DNA of 64,000 nt, from NCBI GenBank assembly GCA_029990175.1, contig JARKIP010000010.1, positions 44,200,001 to 44,264,000 on the forward strand, written 5' to 3'. Below, one piece after another: positions 23,557 through 36,520 of this stretch (the first letter of the stretch is position 1; each line of letters starts with the position of its first letter). The notes under the pieces were generated by a model. The model made no database searches. It was not told where the DNA came from and worked only from the letters and a program-made list of their open reading frames with translations. A program made the position numbers and the translations under genes. The DNA comes from Petunia secreta. Taxonomy: Eukaryota; Streptophyta; Magnoliopsida; Solanales; Solanaceae.

Positions 23557-26500
23557 TCAGTTAGAAACGCCAACGGTTTTTCCAAGTAACCAGAGCATTA
23601 GTGTCAGCTCTATTCCAAAAATAGTGTGAAGAGAAGTTCGGTCTAGCATGAAGCCATAAATAGTAACTCCTGCTCTATTGTTCTCAAAATATGTCACTGC
23701 AACACCATGCATAACAAAGACTACCATCAGATGAATTCGGATCAACTATGCTGAGTAACATATTTTAGTGACAATATGCACATCTTTTAACTAATTAGAA
23801 ACCCAATTGAAATCAACATACCTAGAGCTTGTCTTTTCTGGAATGAAATTGTACTATAGGCATATGATGGGACAAATTTCGTATTATCCAGTTCATCTTC
23901 TTCATCTCCAACATCCTCTGCATCAGATGATCCGTAAGAACTCACAGGAAAAAGTTGGTTGCACACTACTTGAGCTGCTGGAGAAGTCTCATCCTCAGCC
24001 CAATGAAACGAGTCTATTGTCGCGCACACATGCCACTTAGCAGCAAGGCACGTTATACCTTGTGCCTTATGTGTAATTCTGGTGGCACTTCGCAATAGTA
24101 TCATGAGACCAGCAAGAAGGCTGACAGAACAGAGCTGCATAATAAGACCAAGATATTTAGTTCCACTACTGAGAGTATCAAGATAAAGAGTTTCACGTAA
24201 AGTCATTTGAATTTATTCATTATAATGTTAACAGTTAAAATACGAAACTATTCTTTTGTCACAAATCTAGTTTTGTCACATAATAATAACTGAACTTTAA
24301 TCAGTCGATCAGTAACATTACTCCTGCAAAGTAGTTTTGTGACTTTAGAATTATAGTTGAAAACGTCCGGTAACTGTACACACATGAAATTAACCCAAGA
24401 AAAAGTGACAATAATTAGTCTTGTGGTATTAATGTTAGAATGGATGAAGTATAGTGTTGGAATATACTAATAACCATGCGGTTTTAGTTGGATTATTCTT
24501 AGTTGAACAATTGGTATTCATTTATTAAATATAATGAAGTATTATTTATTTAGATCAATTGTGTGTCCTATTATTTATATAGTAGTTGATTTAGTGTGTA
24601 GAGCCAAGCTTATACACGGAAGATTAAATCATCGGTTCTTATAAATAATAAAGTAATGTTCACAATCTAAGATGGAAATTGGACAAAGCCATTGGTATGA
24701 TTGTAGCACAAGATTATATATAATTAATCTTGATTATGGGAATGGTATAGTTCCAACTTCTTGTGCTAGTGCGCTTTGTGTGCATTAAACGGACCAAGCA
24801 GAGATAAGTGTTTTTATACTGACTATATAAAACAAACTCTCTAGCTTATCAAATGTACTTATACTCTTAATCTTGACATAGCTATTATTAGTGATGTATC
24901 ACTGTCTTGATTTATCAATAGATGAGGTCCAGGATATTTGAGTCAAATAATTCCTGATAAGTTGGATAATGATAATATGCATTTGCGAAGTAATAGCTAG
25001 TTTATAGAATCCACGTCTCGGTATAGATATTGATGACACCCCTTTATGAAAGCTTATAAGTTTCTATGTGTAAATCTGGCCAGTGGATTTTGTATCCGGC
25101 ACATGGAATAAGTTAAGCGGAAGTCTAAAGGATATTCATTTAGTCAATATATTAAATTGTCAGTAATTTGATATTATTGATTAGTGTCTGTAATCTTAAC
25201 GTGGGGAGTTAAATAAGGTTTTGATGGAAGAATTCAAAATTCAACTGAGGAGTGCAATTACGAATTTCTAGTGGAAATAATTTGTAATTTATTATGAAAA
25301 GGTTAATTCTAGAGAAAAGAATTAATTCCATAATTCGAAGCCTCATTAATTAATTCTGTGGTCCCTGTTGTGACCGAATCCAATTAGGACTAGGAGAGAG
25401 GTTTCTTGGTGGAAAAGAATCCTAGATAGTTTTGGAAAAAGGTTTTACCCTAAAACTATATAAGGAGGATTCTTGGCCAAAAGGAAAGACACAAAAAAAA
25501 AAAAACCCTAAATAGTTATTCTCTCTGCAACACTTGTTCCACCCAAGTGATTATTAGTCTGGGTATTGTTCGGGCACACGACAGAAGATCATGGAACTGG
25601 AGGACGACCCATAGATGATCCTGCTCGATTGAGGATTTGTTTCAAGGTTGAAGTCACGCTTCAAGAGGTATTCCGTTTTATGTTTATGTAAAACTTAATA
25701 GCCTGCTAGTTTGTCTAGATTACATGTGAGTTCTTGATCCTAGAATTGCTTCTGCTGTGTTTATATTCCTACAATTGGTATTAGAGCTTACTCATGTCTA
25801 ACTAGATAACTAGGGTTTTATGAAAACAAGTTATATATGATATATATATGGATTTATATGTCTGATTATGTATGTGTTTCATGATGCATCGTTTGGTGTG
25901 TAAATTCAGAGAGCATGTAGTTGTGCGGAGGAAGTGGAAAGAGCCTAGGGTTGTTTAACAGGTTTTAGATTGTAATTTTAAAACAGAACAACTATAATTT
26001 TTGGTAACTCACTGTTTTAATGAACTGATCCACGGTTCAATAGAGGGCTTACCCTGGCTGACATTCCGTAGCTCATGTAGAATTGTTTGTGAAAGAATTG
26101 ATACGTTCTTTGTACTGTTATTTTCTTATGACTAGGCACTGAATAAGAAAAAGAACAGGGAAAATAAAGAAAGGGTTTGATACCAATAATTGATGGGTGA
26201 CGGAGGTAAAGACATATATGTCTCCTCGAGTTGACACTCTCAGTTTTGGTCAAATCAATTTTTTTTACTAAAGAATTAATTAAGCTTATCGGTAATGGAT
26301 CTAGTGGTTGCTAGGCTGATTATGGTTACTGGTTAGTGTTAGATTTCAAGAAGTGAAATAATGAATCCCTATATCTAATATAAATGTATAGTATTTCATT
26401 AAAGAAATCGTCTAACTTTTGATTGGTGATAAGTCAGTAAACTTTTTATGGCGGTGATCCTAATGGTTGATTTGTTCAACACATTGATATGTTTTTTGAC

Positions 26501-29500
26501 AGAAGGATTAGCCTAAAAAGGAAAGGAACTTAAAAGTGTACAAAGATTTTGTTTAGAAAATTGAGTTGTGCCTTGTCTTGGTCACGTTACTGAAGATCCA
26601 CATAAAAGATCTGTGCAATTACCATACTTAATTTTGGTTACTTTGCCGTACACGTTGTAATAATATGGGCATTAGTTTCTTTCTCATATTATAATATTAT
26701 TTAGTATAAATTAAGAATTATGATTAATAAATGGTGAGTAACTACTAATGTAGTTTATTTATTTGGAGTCATTGAAAATTCTTAATACTTTATACCTAAT
26801 TTAAGAATTTATAATTAATAAATAGTTATCATTACCGTGAAATATTTATTGAGAATTATTGAAAATTCTTAATATTTTATATACGTGAGATGATGTCACA
26901 CATGAATTAAGAATTTCGATAAATAAATGGTTACTGTTAAAGTGGTTTATTTATTTGAGATCCTAGAAAATTCTTTGTACTTTATTCATATGAAATGATA
27001 TTATTTACATGGATTAAGAATTTGTGATTAATAGATGATTATCACTAGAGTGGTTTATTTATTTGAGATCCTTGAAAATTCTTGGTGCTTTATCCATGTG
27101 AGATAACATTGTATATAGATTAAAGAATCTATGATGGATAAATGGTTACCTCCAAAGTAGAGTATTTATTCAGAATCATTGAAAGTTCTTGAGTTTCTAT
27201 ACATATGAGATTATGTCATTGCATAGATTGAGAATTATGATTAATAAATAGGAATCACTTGAGTGATGTATTTATTTGAGTCATTGAATATTCTCAATGT
27301 ACCATGTGAAAGTTGTCTCTTGGTAAGTGTATGCTAGTGGTCAAATTTTATCTACTTGAAAAGGAGATTTAATTTCGTGATACTAGAAACGCAAAATTAA
27401 TTCCTGAGATAAGATATTGAAATTTTCACCCAACAGGAGAAATAATATCTTGGATTCTCATGTGTATTAATTAAAAGGACAATTTGATGTAAGAGATGGT
27501 TCTGTGTAGCTTAATCAAAGAAGTTACGCAATGTATGTCTTGTGCTCATGGGATAATTATAAAGAGAATGAAAATTGGCATCATGTTTACTTTAATTCAT
27601 AACAATGCCTAAAATGGCTATCTTTCGAATTTGGTCATAGTGTTGCGATTAAGAATTCACGATCTCTCATTGACCTGAAATTCGAAAGAGACATCGGAAA
27701 CGATCTAGTAAGCAATTTTTATTGTTTTGCAGTAAGTGATGTCGGTTTCAATGTCATGGGATCGTTTTAATGGAGGTTTAGGCAGTGTGCTGGATTTAAA
27801 CGTGAATTAAATATGAAAAGTCATTCTTTATATCAATTTTAGTTTATATTAAATTTGGGACATGATAATGCATGATAATTTAATATGTATTGATGTATGA
27901 TAAGAATGTAGTTCATATTTTGACGTAAGAGTCGCACTGTTTTAACAAAATACAAATTTTTTAAAATATGTTGTTTGATCTTGATTCATTGATATATTAT
28001 TAGAACAAGCAATAGAGATATTTTAAATTCTAAAAACGTGAAAACAATATTTGTCCGAATTTGGTCATAGTTTTGGAGATCAGGATAATTTGACAGACTC
28101 CGATTGACTTGAAATTTGGTAGGTTCATCGGAAACGGCCCAATGAGAAAAACTCACTGCTATGCAGTGAACCATGTCGTTTTTCGGCAGTTTGAGGCTGT
28201 TAAGATGGTGTTTTTGGCGTTTTTTATTTTCTGGAAATTATTTTTCTTCGAAATGTTAATGGTTGGCACCCAGTGGTAATAAGGATTATTCTATATGGTA
28301 TCCATGATTAAATACTAGTATAAACAATGTATTTACGTGTTGACAATAGGTCTTCCTACCTAACGGATAAATTATTGTTGGTATAGTAGTTTTAATCACT
28401 AGTTATTGATGGCTTGTATATATCTCTCCAACTGAGAATTGCATGTTGAGTCAATGAGACTAGGGCTATTCAATAATTGATATTCACTTGAATTAAATTG
28501 ATAGTAGACTCTCCAACTGAGTTTGATATTATTTAATTTAATGAGTGAAATCTGACATTGCATGTATATGGTGCATAAACAGTTACTTTCCCAACGAATT
28601 TGGCTATTCAAGCTGCATGAAATATATGTGTGTGATGTGTTTTGAATTTGATTATTCAATGTTACATGACTTGAGTTGATTTATTTAAATTATTTTGTCT
28701 CACTAATTAGATACTCCCTCCGTCCCAAATTAGTTGTCGCTTTTAGCTTCTTCACGCCCATTAAGAAAATCATTAAATAGGGTGTGTAGTTTACTATGTT
28801 ACCCCTATTTAATGTTTGACTATTAAATTTTGTTGAGAATTTTTTAAATTATTAAGGGTATAGTTGGAAAAGACTAACAATTTTTGTCTTGAAATCCTAA
28901 AGTGTCAACTAATTTGGGACACACCATTTTTTCTAAAACGACAACTAATTTGGGACGGAGGGAGTATGTCTTTATTTCAATTCTCTAAGTGCTATTCTCT
29001 CACAAAACTAAATGTTCTAGGATTTATTTTGGTGATGATAAGACATTAATTTAAAGGAGGCATTATATGTATGTTAAGTTAGAAAGAAATCTGATTCTAG
29101 TTTCTAGCTTAATAAGAGATGGATATTCAATTTATTTTACCAATAACTTTGGTGTTATTGAGGTTAATAAATGTTTATCTCTTGTGGTACAATGTTGCAA
29201 GGCCTTTTCATTTGATGTGTCTTCCGAATTTAACGATATTGATCTGCCCCATAAGAGAAAGTATTCTTTGAAATTAAATAACACTTATCGGTTGCTCTTG
29301 TATCAAGGTCATATTTATTTTAATAGAATATTGTGGTTGATTATGGGTGGATCATTGAGGTTCATTGAAAGTGGAGGCACTACCGACCATGTGAATTCTG
29401 GTTAAAAGGAAATATGACCAAGTGATACTTTCCCTGAAAAGGTAATAGAGCTAGTGATAAGTTATCATTAATTCATTCTGATTGGTGTAGTCTAATGAAC

Positions 29501-32500
29501 ATATATACAAGAGGTGCATTGAGTATTTTTATGACATTCATAAATGATTACTCAAAATATGAATATATTTATTTGATGCACCATAAGTCTTATGCTTTGA
29601 GAAATTCAAGGAGTTTAAGACTGAAAAGGAAAAACATCATGAAAATATATTATGTCACTACGATCTGACTGTAGTGGCGATACCTCTTTGCAAAGTTCAC
29701 TAATTACTTATCAGAATAAGGAATTATGTCTACACCTGGGACGCTATAATAAAGTGGTGTAGTAGAAAGAAGAAATAAGTCTCTTATGGAGATGGTTACA
29801 TCAATGTAAAGTTGTTCAAACTTGTTGTTCTCTTTCGTTTTGGAAATATGCCTTAGAAACTTTAAAATTACATTCTAAATATAGTCCTTCTATGTTAGTA
29901 CCTTTTAAAGGGAAAACTGATTAGTTGGAATCAAGAATGAATGTGTGTATGTTTATTGGCTATCTAAAGGGTACGAAAGGAAGTTTATTTTCTTGTCATA
30001 CTGAAAAGAAGGTATTTACTAGCATAAATATTAGTTTTCTAGAATATGACTATTTAATAAATAATGTTCCTAGAAGTAAATTCTATTTACTGGAACTGCA
30101 CAAAGAAATAACAAGTGGATCACCTGAAAATCCAAAACTTCAAGAAATCCAATCGACATGTTGGAATTGACATTCCATTGTATTTAAATAGTGGGAGAAA
30201 TGTCAATAGACAAAAGATGATTGGAAATCCACTACTCCAAAGTAGTGGGAGTGAATTTTTGAAAAGTCATTAATATACACTACAAGATGAAATTGTTCGT
30301 ATTCTTATACCGAAAGGTAAGAAAAGAATATTGAGACTTAAGGCTCTAATTGTTGTATGGTTTCACCACAAGAACATGGCAGTGTGACTTAGTAGTAGTA
30401 CTTTGTCGTAGTGGGAGAAAAGAATAAATGGCTTGGTGTGCACTCTTGGGAGAGTTTCATGAATGGATCCCTGAAGAGGTTAAAACCGACCGGTTAGTAT
30501 TGTAAAGCACTGTTGGACAATGATTGCATTTGAAACAACTTGGCTAGATCCTTTTTAGTATTCATCTAAAAGGAATGCTTATGAAAGTTGTAGATGCATG
30601 GTTAAAAGTCTAAGTGGGAGTTTGATGGGATATATACTATTAACCATGTGTTTAGACATAGTATGTATTATAACAATGGCATGGTTATAAGTATAAGTGG
30701 GAGATTGTTGGAATATACTAATAACCATGCGGTTTTAGTTGGATTATTCTTAGTTGAACAATTGGTATTCATTTATTAAATATAATGAAGTATTATTTAT
30801 TTAGATCAATTGTGTCATGTGTGTCATATTATTTATATAGTAGTTGATTTAGTGTGTAGAGCCAAGCTTATACACGGAAGATTAAATCATCGGTTCTTAT
30901 AAATAATAAAGTAATGTTCACAATCTAAGATGGAAATTGGACAAAGCCATTGGTATGATTGTAGCACAAGATTATATATAATTAATCTTGATTATGGGAA
31001 TGGTATAGTTCCAACTTCTTGTGCTAGTGCGCTTTGTGTGCATTGAACGGACCAAGTAGAGATAAGTGTTTTTATACTGACTATATAAAACAAACCCTCT
31101 AGCTTATCAAATGTACTTATACTCTTAATCTTGATATAGCTATTATTAGATTATTTATTGTCTTGATTTATCAATATGTAAGGTCCAGGATATTTAGGTC
31201 AAATAATTCCTGATAAGTTGGATAATGATAATATGCATTTGCGAAGTAATAGCTAGTTGATAGAATCCACGTCTCGGTATAGAGATTGATGACACCCCTT
31301 TATGAAAGCTTATAAGTTTCTATGTGTAAATCTGGCCAGTAGATTTTGTATCCGGCACATGGAATAAGTTAAGCGGAAGTCTAAAGGATATTCATTTAGT
31401 CAATATATTAAATTGTCAGTAATTTGATATTATTGATTGGTGTCTGTAATCTGAACGTGGGGAGTTAAATAAGGTTTTGATGGAAGAATTCGAAATTCAA
31501 CTGAGGATGACAAATTACGAATTTTAAGTGGAAATAATTTGTAATTTATTATGGAAAGATTAATTCTAGAGAAAAGAATTAATTCCATAATTCGAAGCCT
31601 CATTAATTAATTCTGTGGTCCCTGTTGTGACCGAATCCAATTAGGACTAGGAGAGAGGTTTCTTGGTGGAAAAGAATCCTAGATAGTTTTGGAAAAGAGT
31701 TTTACCCTAAAACTATATAAGGAGGATTCTTGGCCAAAAGGAAAGACACAAAAAAAAACCCTAAATAGTTATTCTCTCTCTGCAACACTTGTTCCACCCA
31801 AGTTATTATTAGTCTGGGTATTGTTCGGGCACACGACAGAAGATCATGGAACTGGAGGACGACCCCATAGATGATCCTGCTCGATTGAGGATTTGTTTCA
31901 AGGTTGAAGTCACGCTTCAAGAGGTATTCCGTTTTATGTTTATGTAAAACTTAATAGCCTGCTAGTTTGTCTAGATTACATGTGAGTTCTTGATCCTGGA
32001 ATTGCTTCCGTTGTATTTATATTCTTACAGTATAGTTCAGTTAATTAAATGTGACAAATAATAATTTTGTGACTATACTACTATGGAAAAGTTAAGTGAC
32101 GTAGGTGAATATAACTCCATTTGTTAGGGAACTATAGAAGCAATAACAAAATAAAAATAATGCTAAAGAGAAATCATACCGCAAGTTCACCGCTCTTGTC
32201 GATATGAAGATCAGCATTTGGGCGTGTAGTCATGAGAAGGGAGGCAAATAGACTTGCTGTGATGAAAATCAATGCCCACATAATGAACACACGATACCTA
32301 TGGCTAATGATACGCAAGTGTCTCCTGATTCTGAGGTGCTCTCTCAACACTGATTCAACATCAGAATCCACATGGAAGAGTACCTGAGCAAAATCTTGTA
32401 GTCGGAGAATCTGAAGGTAACAGATCAATCGGAAAAGGACACATACTAGGAAGAACACCACTGTCCTATAAAGCCAGGAACTCAGCTCTAGAATACAGGC

Positions 32501-33748
32501 AACTGTATTAGTCATAAAGACATCGCCCAAGTAGGGGATTTGTGTTCCACCTGAGCTGTACCACCAAATCTTGTATGTGCTTTCAGCAATAAAACATGGC
32601 ATGACAAAAATGAATAGGATCTTCATCGATCTCTGCATATGTTCAGAAGACATCATTATTATATCTCAGTGTTACAATACATATTATGTAATTCCTTGGT
32701 AATGAATCATTATTATGAATTTTAAGTTCTTTACTATAAATTTAAGTTTTTTATTTTCCACATTTATGAACGATATATAGACGATAGCAGTTACATATTC
32801 AATGTACCAGAGTAAGTGAATAAGTATGAGTAAAACATTTCTATTTTCTTTCAGTGTTATCCAAAATGATTATTTACAAAACACAATATTTTAATTAACC
32901 ACCACTAATAAGTGATAGGAGTATAATAATTTTAAGATGACATAATACATATCATTCATTATTGAATAAATGTAAATCTGGGGTGTAGCTGACTTATTTT
33001 TTTTCCTTCTCATTTGAAAGCTCTCTATCATTTCCCATTCAATCATCAAAGAAATCACCTTTACTATTAATCGGACATACTCGACGATCTTCAAGACCTT
33101 TTGGACGAAATTCAATCAATAAATTTATAATTTCAATGGAATAAAATGATACTCCCTCTTGTACTATTTCGATGTCGTCTTTATTTAAGATTTTGGGACA
33201 TCTATTATAAAATACAGTAATCATTTAATAGCGTTAACTGTAAGAAAGATTTGAGTAAGTTACTCTTATCTGTTCCTTAAATGAATCATCAATGACTACT
33301 GTAAGGCTTACTTGCAGTAGTAAGAAAGGGTAAAAATACGTACATTGAGCTGTTGTGTATAGCATTTTCTGACAGTCTCACTCTCATCACAAAGCTTGTC
33401 AAGGAACAAGAACCTCCGAAGTCCATATTTCTTAAGGAAAGTAGAAAGACATATGAAGGATAGAGCAGCAACGCTACTGAGAGAAAACTGAACAACAGAA
33501 TCATAAGGCCTACTATGATCAGCATCACATGAACCGCTACAAGCCACAAGGTAATGAGAGAGCCAAGGCACAACAATTGCCAGCCAAATAAAAACAAACC
33601 AAGATAAGCAAGCAGACCATTTGTCAGATTGATCCATGCACATCCACTTGAACCATGACCTAAAACTTCTCAATTCATCGTACATGTGCGAACCGCTTCG
33701 GACCAATAATGCTTCTTTGGCGACAAAAGCTTCGTCTCCATCCTCCAT
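23557..33748 (-). CDS. DUF3537 multipass membrane protein (plant gustatory-receptor-like family), 4 exons
   Basis: Exons (complement): 33344-33748, 32180-32632, 23822-24134, 23557-23696. All have GT/AG borders and sum to 1311 nt, giving 436 aa, a normal length for DUF3537 proteins. The start is MEDGDEAFVAKEALL. Hydrophobic segments follow in exon 1 (WSACLSWFVFIWLAIVVPWL and FSLSSVAALSFICLSTFL), in exon 2 (ILFIFVMPCFIA, TVVFFLVCVLFRLICYL, ALIFITASLFASLL) and in exons 3 and 4 (SVSLLAGLMILL, TIFGIELTLMLWLLGKTV). This gives about seven membrane spans. An acidic loop DAEDVGDEEDELD lies between the last two. DUF3537 proteins are structural relatives of insect gustatory receptors; their role in plants is unclear. 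Intron 2 is 8.0 kb, of which all but about 460 bp is a copia element inserted antisense. The reading frame is intact. Confidence 0.9.
24455..25773 (+). repeat. 5' LTR of the intronic copia element
   Basis: 1319 bp, paired with 30706-32029. It carries a TATA box (CTATATAAGG at about 25457-25466) followed by a CCCTAAATAG leader. Differences from the 3' LTR are scattered substitutions and a few short indels; one example is an extra CATGTGT-like insertion in the 3' copy near 30814. The insertion is therefore not brand new. Confidence 0.92.
26708..27310 (+). repeat. About six tandem repeats of roughly 105 bp inside the copia element
   Basis: Each unit reads approximately TAAGAATT-TGATTAATAAATGG ... 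GTTTATTTATTTGAG-TC-TTGAAAATTCTT ... CATATGAGAT-ATGTCA. Units start near 26708, 26811, 26908, 27015, 27120 and 27228. They are too diverged to be recent and have no coding frame. They sit where gag would be expected. Confidence 0.75.
28714..28964. mobile_element. Stowaway-like (Tc1/mariner) MITE nested in the copia element
   Basis: The element starts CTCCCTCCGTCCCAAATTAG and ends with the inverted copy, about 30 bp of near-perfect terminal inverted repeat. It is flanked by TA at 28712-28713 and 28965-28966. The CTCCCTCCGT end and TA duplication are the hallmark of plant mariner-type MITEs. At 251 bp it has no coding capacity. Confidence 0.93.
29067..30170 (+). pseudogene. Remains of copia pol (integrase region)
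   Basis: Broken frames keep copia integrase landmarks in order: a GYSIYFTNNFG block (pre-integrase region) at 29118, FINDYSKYEYIYLMHHK at 29535-29585, GVVERRNKSLMEMV at about 29756-29800, and the downstream VCMFIGYLKGTKGSLFSCHTEKKVF at 29943-30020. Multiple stops and frameshifts lie between them. The reverse transcriptase motif is not found before the 3' LTR at 30706. Confidence 0.75.
30706..32029 (+). repeat. 3' LTR of the intronic copia element
   Basis: 1324 bp, the partner of 24455-25773, immediately after a polypurine tract. It ends TTCTTACA next to the GTATAG target duplication and only 150 bp upstream of the coding exon at 32180-32632 of the DUF3537 gene. Confidence 0.92.
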
Positions 33749-33814
33749 ATATAGCAAGTTTAAATTTTCTTTACACAGTCAGCACATGTAAGACTCGGAA
33801 GAAGGTGTAGTTTA

Positions 33815-34055
33815 TGTGTTGAGAGATGGCGTATTTATATAGGTGGTTAGGAGGTGGAGGACTTTCTAAAATGTTGAAATGACAATAAGCTGATGTTAAT
33901 AAGAGGCAATTCTTTACATAGCCGGTGTATATAATTCACTCTGAAGGAAAGTGTTTATGTGTTGAGAGATGGTTTATTTATGTAGGTGGTTTGGAGGTGG
34001 ATGAGTTAAAATCTGAAATGACCATAAGCTAGCTGACGTTTATAAGAGGCAACTA
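33815..34055. repeat. Tandem duplication in the DUF3537 promoter
   Basis: The stretch GTGTTGAGAGATGG ... GTAGGTGG ... GGAGGTGGA ... GAAATGAC-ATAAGCT ... ATAAGAGGCAA occurs twice, beginning near 33817 and near 33958. The period is about 140 bp. The proximal copy holds the TATA box; in the distal copy TATTTATATA has become TATTTATGTA. Confidence 0.75.
33832..33841 (-). promoter_or_regulatory. TATA box of the DUF3537 gene
   Basis: TATATAAATA on the minus strand, about 85 bases upstream of the start codon at 33748. The position fits a short 5' UTR. A weaker copy of the same promoter stretch lies about 140 bp further upstream. Confidence 0.6.
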
Positions 34056-35609
34056 CTTGTGTACACGGGCAAGAAAAAAAGATGTAGCATATATGGCAAT
34101 AAATAGATGGCTATGGAGGACGAGTGGACGACAATGGATGAATCCAATTCCTACCGACTTTTCACATTTCAATTTTCTGTTATTATTACTATAAATAGAT
34201 GGCTTATTAAAAAAGAAAGCTAAAAAAAAAAAAAAAAGCAGTGCGGAGGACTACCTGGAGGAATAAGTAATGCAAAGTTCATAATGGGAATCAAAAGAGT
34301 TATGGCCTTATGGGATTCTAATTCTGGATTCTTCCTATATTGATCAATGGCTAATACATGCCGTCTGATTAATTTATCCTAGCGTAGATCCAATGTATGT
34401 GTTTCTTTTTTCTTTTCACATCGTTGACAGGTAAAAAGTGAGTCAATATATCAGGCAGCAGCAGGTGCAGTAGTTTCAAAAGGGTTTGGAAATTATTTAA
34501 TCTTTAATGATATACATAATATATGTATAGTTGAGTCATTTGTCGCTATAAGAATATCTTCAAGCAAGGTTTTAGTCATGCCAAATGCAAGAAGTACTGT
34601 AAACAAGGGAAGCACTGATGAATTCAAACTCATAATAATAAGATTCTAATTATTGATTCGCTGAACATTAATTCGGCCAAGACACTGATTGTGCTTACAT
34701 GTGGAAATCTTTGGTAGCTAAAGACATCGCTTTTGTTTTCCGGGGTGGGATAAAGTCAGCGGACGAAGTGACATTGAGAGATAGTTTAGTGCTCACCAGT
34801 TCACTGAATGACTTGTACAAAAGTATAAATTATTTGGAGAGGAGATCAGAAGGTAAATTGAAAAATGAGATACGAGGATGCCTTGGAGGAAGAGCAGTAG
34901 CGAGGGTGAAGTCAATGGAGATTTAGTTGAAAATGATACCTAAAATCCCCAAGGAGCTTGTGACTTATTAAAGAGGTCCACTTTTGAGTTATCTTAATGC
35001 TTCCGTAGTCAACAGGTCAATTTCACAGGTTTAACTTGAAAATCTTCACTGCGTGCCTGACGCAGCAACACAAATTATGTAAGACTTGTTTTATGGAGTA
35101 TATGCTTAATTGAATTTGTGTACCAAAAAATTGTAGTAGTAAGATATTTACACTATCCATTTATAAAATATAAATAAGCTTCACAGAATTTTTTGTATCA
35201 GTTGTGAAACACAAAGTACTAAAATTTTACTTTTAATTTGTATCCGCGTTCTCTCAACTTTCATGATCAACATATCAATTTCACATCGTTAATCTTGTTT
35301 TAGACGTTTTGCATCAAAACTTTACAACTACTTCATATCATTTTACATTTAAACTGTAATCACTATTGCGATTTGATGTTGTTAGTACTTAACAAGCAAA
35401 AGTGAGAGAAAGATATCATAGATAAGATATGGGAGCAGAAAAAAATGAATATACGGAATAACTATTATACTTCAGCTAACTTATCGCCTGCATGAGTTCT
35501 CACATATCATGTTTCATTTAATTTCATTACTAAATGAATCTACGAACTCTTCACAAAATCTAGAAGCCTGGTATATAACGTGGCCCTGGTCAGATCAATC
35601 CAAATAAAA
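34056..35609. other. Upstream spacer with one unassigned frame
   Basis: Mostly AT-rich. The frame at 34699-34926 (plus) reads like a diverged coding fragment, with the segment ADEVTLRDSLVLTSSLNDLY, but I do not recognise it and no exon partners are visible. It is more likely a gene relic or chance frame than a gene. Confidence 0.3.
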
Positions 35610-36520
35610 AAACTGAAGGAAAATTTACACAAAATTACAATTTAGTGATTTTTTAAACAAAATATAGAGATATTTTGACACAATTACAAAATATAGAGGA
35701 AATAGGGACCTAATTACAAAACATAGCAAAAAAAAAAAAAATAATAATAATAACATAGCAAAAATCGTAGCTCCCCACTCTCCTCTCTCAGTTTCACTTC
35801 TCCTCCAATCCCAAGCCCCCCCCCCCCCCCCCTCCTCTTTTGGCGCCTGCTTCTCCGACGCGGGCTTCCCCTCCCGGTATAACGTTGTTCTCCTGTAACT
35901 GAGTATCAACTATAACTTGATAAGCGAAATCAACAGTTTAATTGCACCAGCTCCAGCAATTTTGATGCGATTTTCCAGCTTGTTTTTCGCCAACAGTCTG
36001 GTCTCTATTGCCGCTTGCTTTTGCTCGTCGATCGAAACTGAGTCAAGATTGCACACGAGTTGTTGAATTATTTCATCGGAGTTTTCTGATGCACATGCTA
36101 GAAATAGCTGCTGACTTTCTGAAAATATGTATTTGTTGAATTCTCTGGATCTGTTGCTGTTACAATCACTGAAAGCTGAGGAACTTGTGAAGTAGTGTTT
36201 TCAAGGGCAGTGAGAAAAATGGTTCAATTTTGGTTTATTTCGTTCAAGTATGGTGTTTTCAATGAAGATCCAGTGTTTTTCGACGAAGAACTTGTGTTTT
36301 CTGGTTAGTTATGGCGTTTTCGCCGGATCCGCTGCTTTTCAGTTCATATCTATTATTTTTTCTTCTTTCTATTTCACAATATATAGATTATATCAACACT
36401 GTACCAACACTGTATCTGTAGTGTATCTAATTTTTTCTACTGTATCATAAAATAATGTCTTCTTATTTTAATGCATCTACACTATTTCTCCGGACTATTT
36501 CTACTGTTTCTGTTGTACAT

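Larger units (their letters stand above)
24455..32029 (+). mobile_element. Ty1/copia LTR retrotransposon inside intron 2 of the DUF3537 gene
   Basis: Long direct repeats of about 1.32 kb start TGTTGGAATATAC and end in CTACA or TTACA. The motif GTATAG flanks both sides (24449-24454 and 32030-32035), a target-site duplication. A primer-binding site for initiator tRNA-Met (TGGTATTAGAGC, one change from TGGTATCAGAGC) follows the 5' LTR at 25776. A polypurine tract AAGTGGGAGA precedes the 3' LTR at about 30695. Copia integrase fragments identify the family. The reverse-transcriptase/RNase H region is largely missing, so the element is defective. It lies opposite to the host gene and can be spliced out of its transcript. 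Confidence 0.92.

Noticed and set aside
34699..34926. 75-codon plus-strand frame upstream of the DUF3537 gene
   Set aside because: Composition looks coding-like, but there is no recognisable domain, exon partner or promoter; listed only as part of the spacer.
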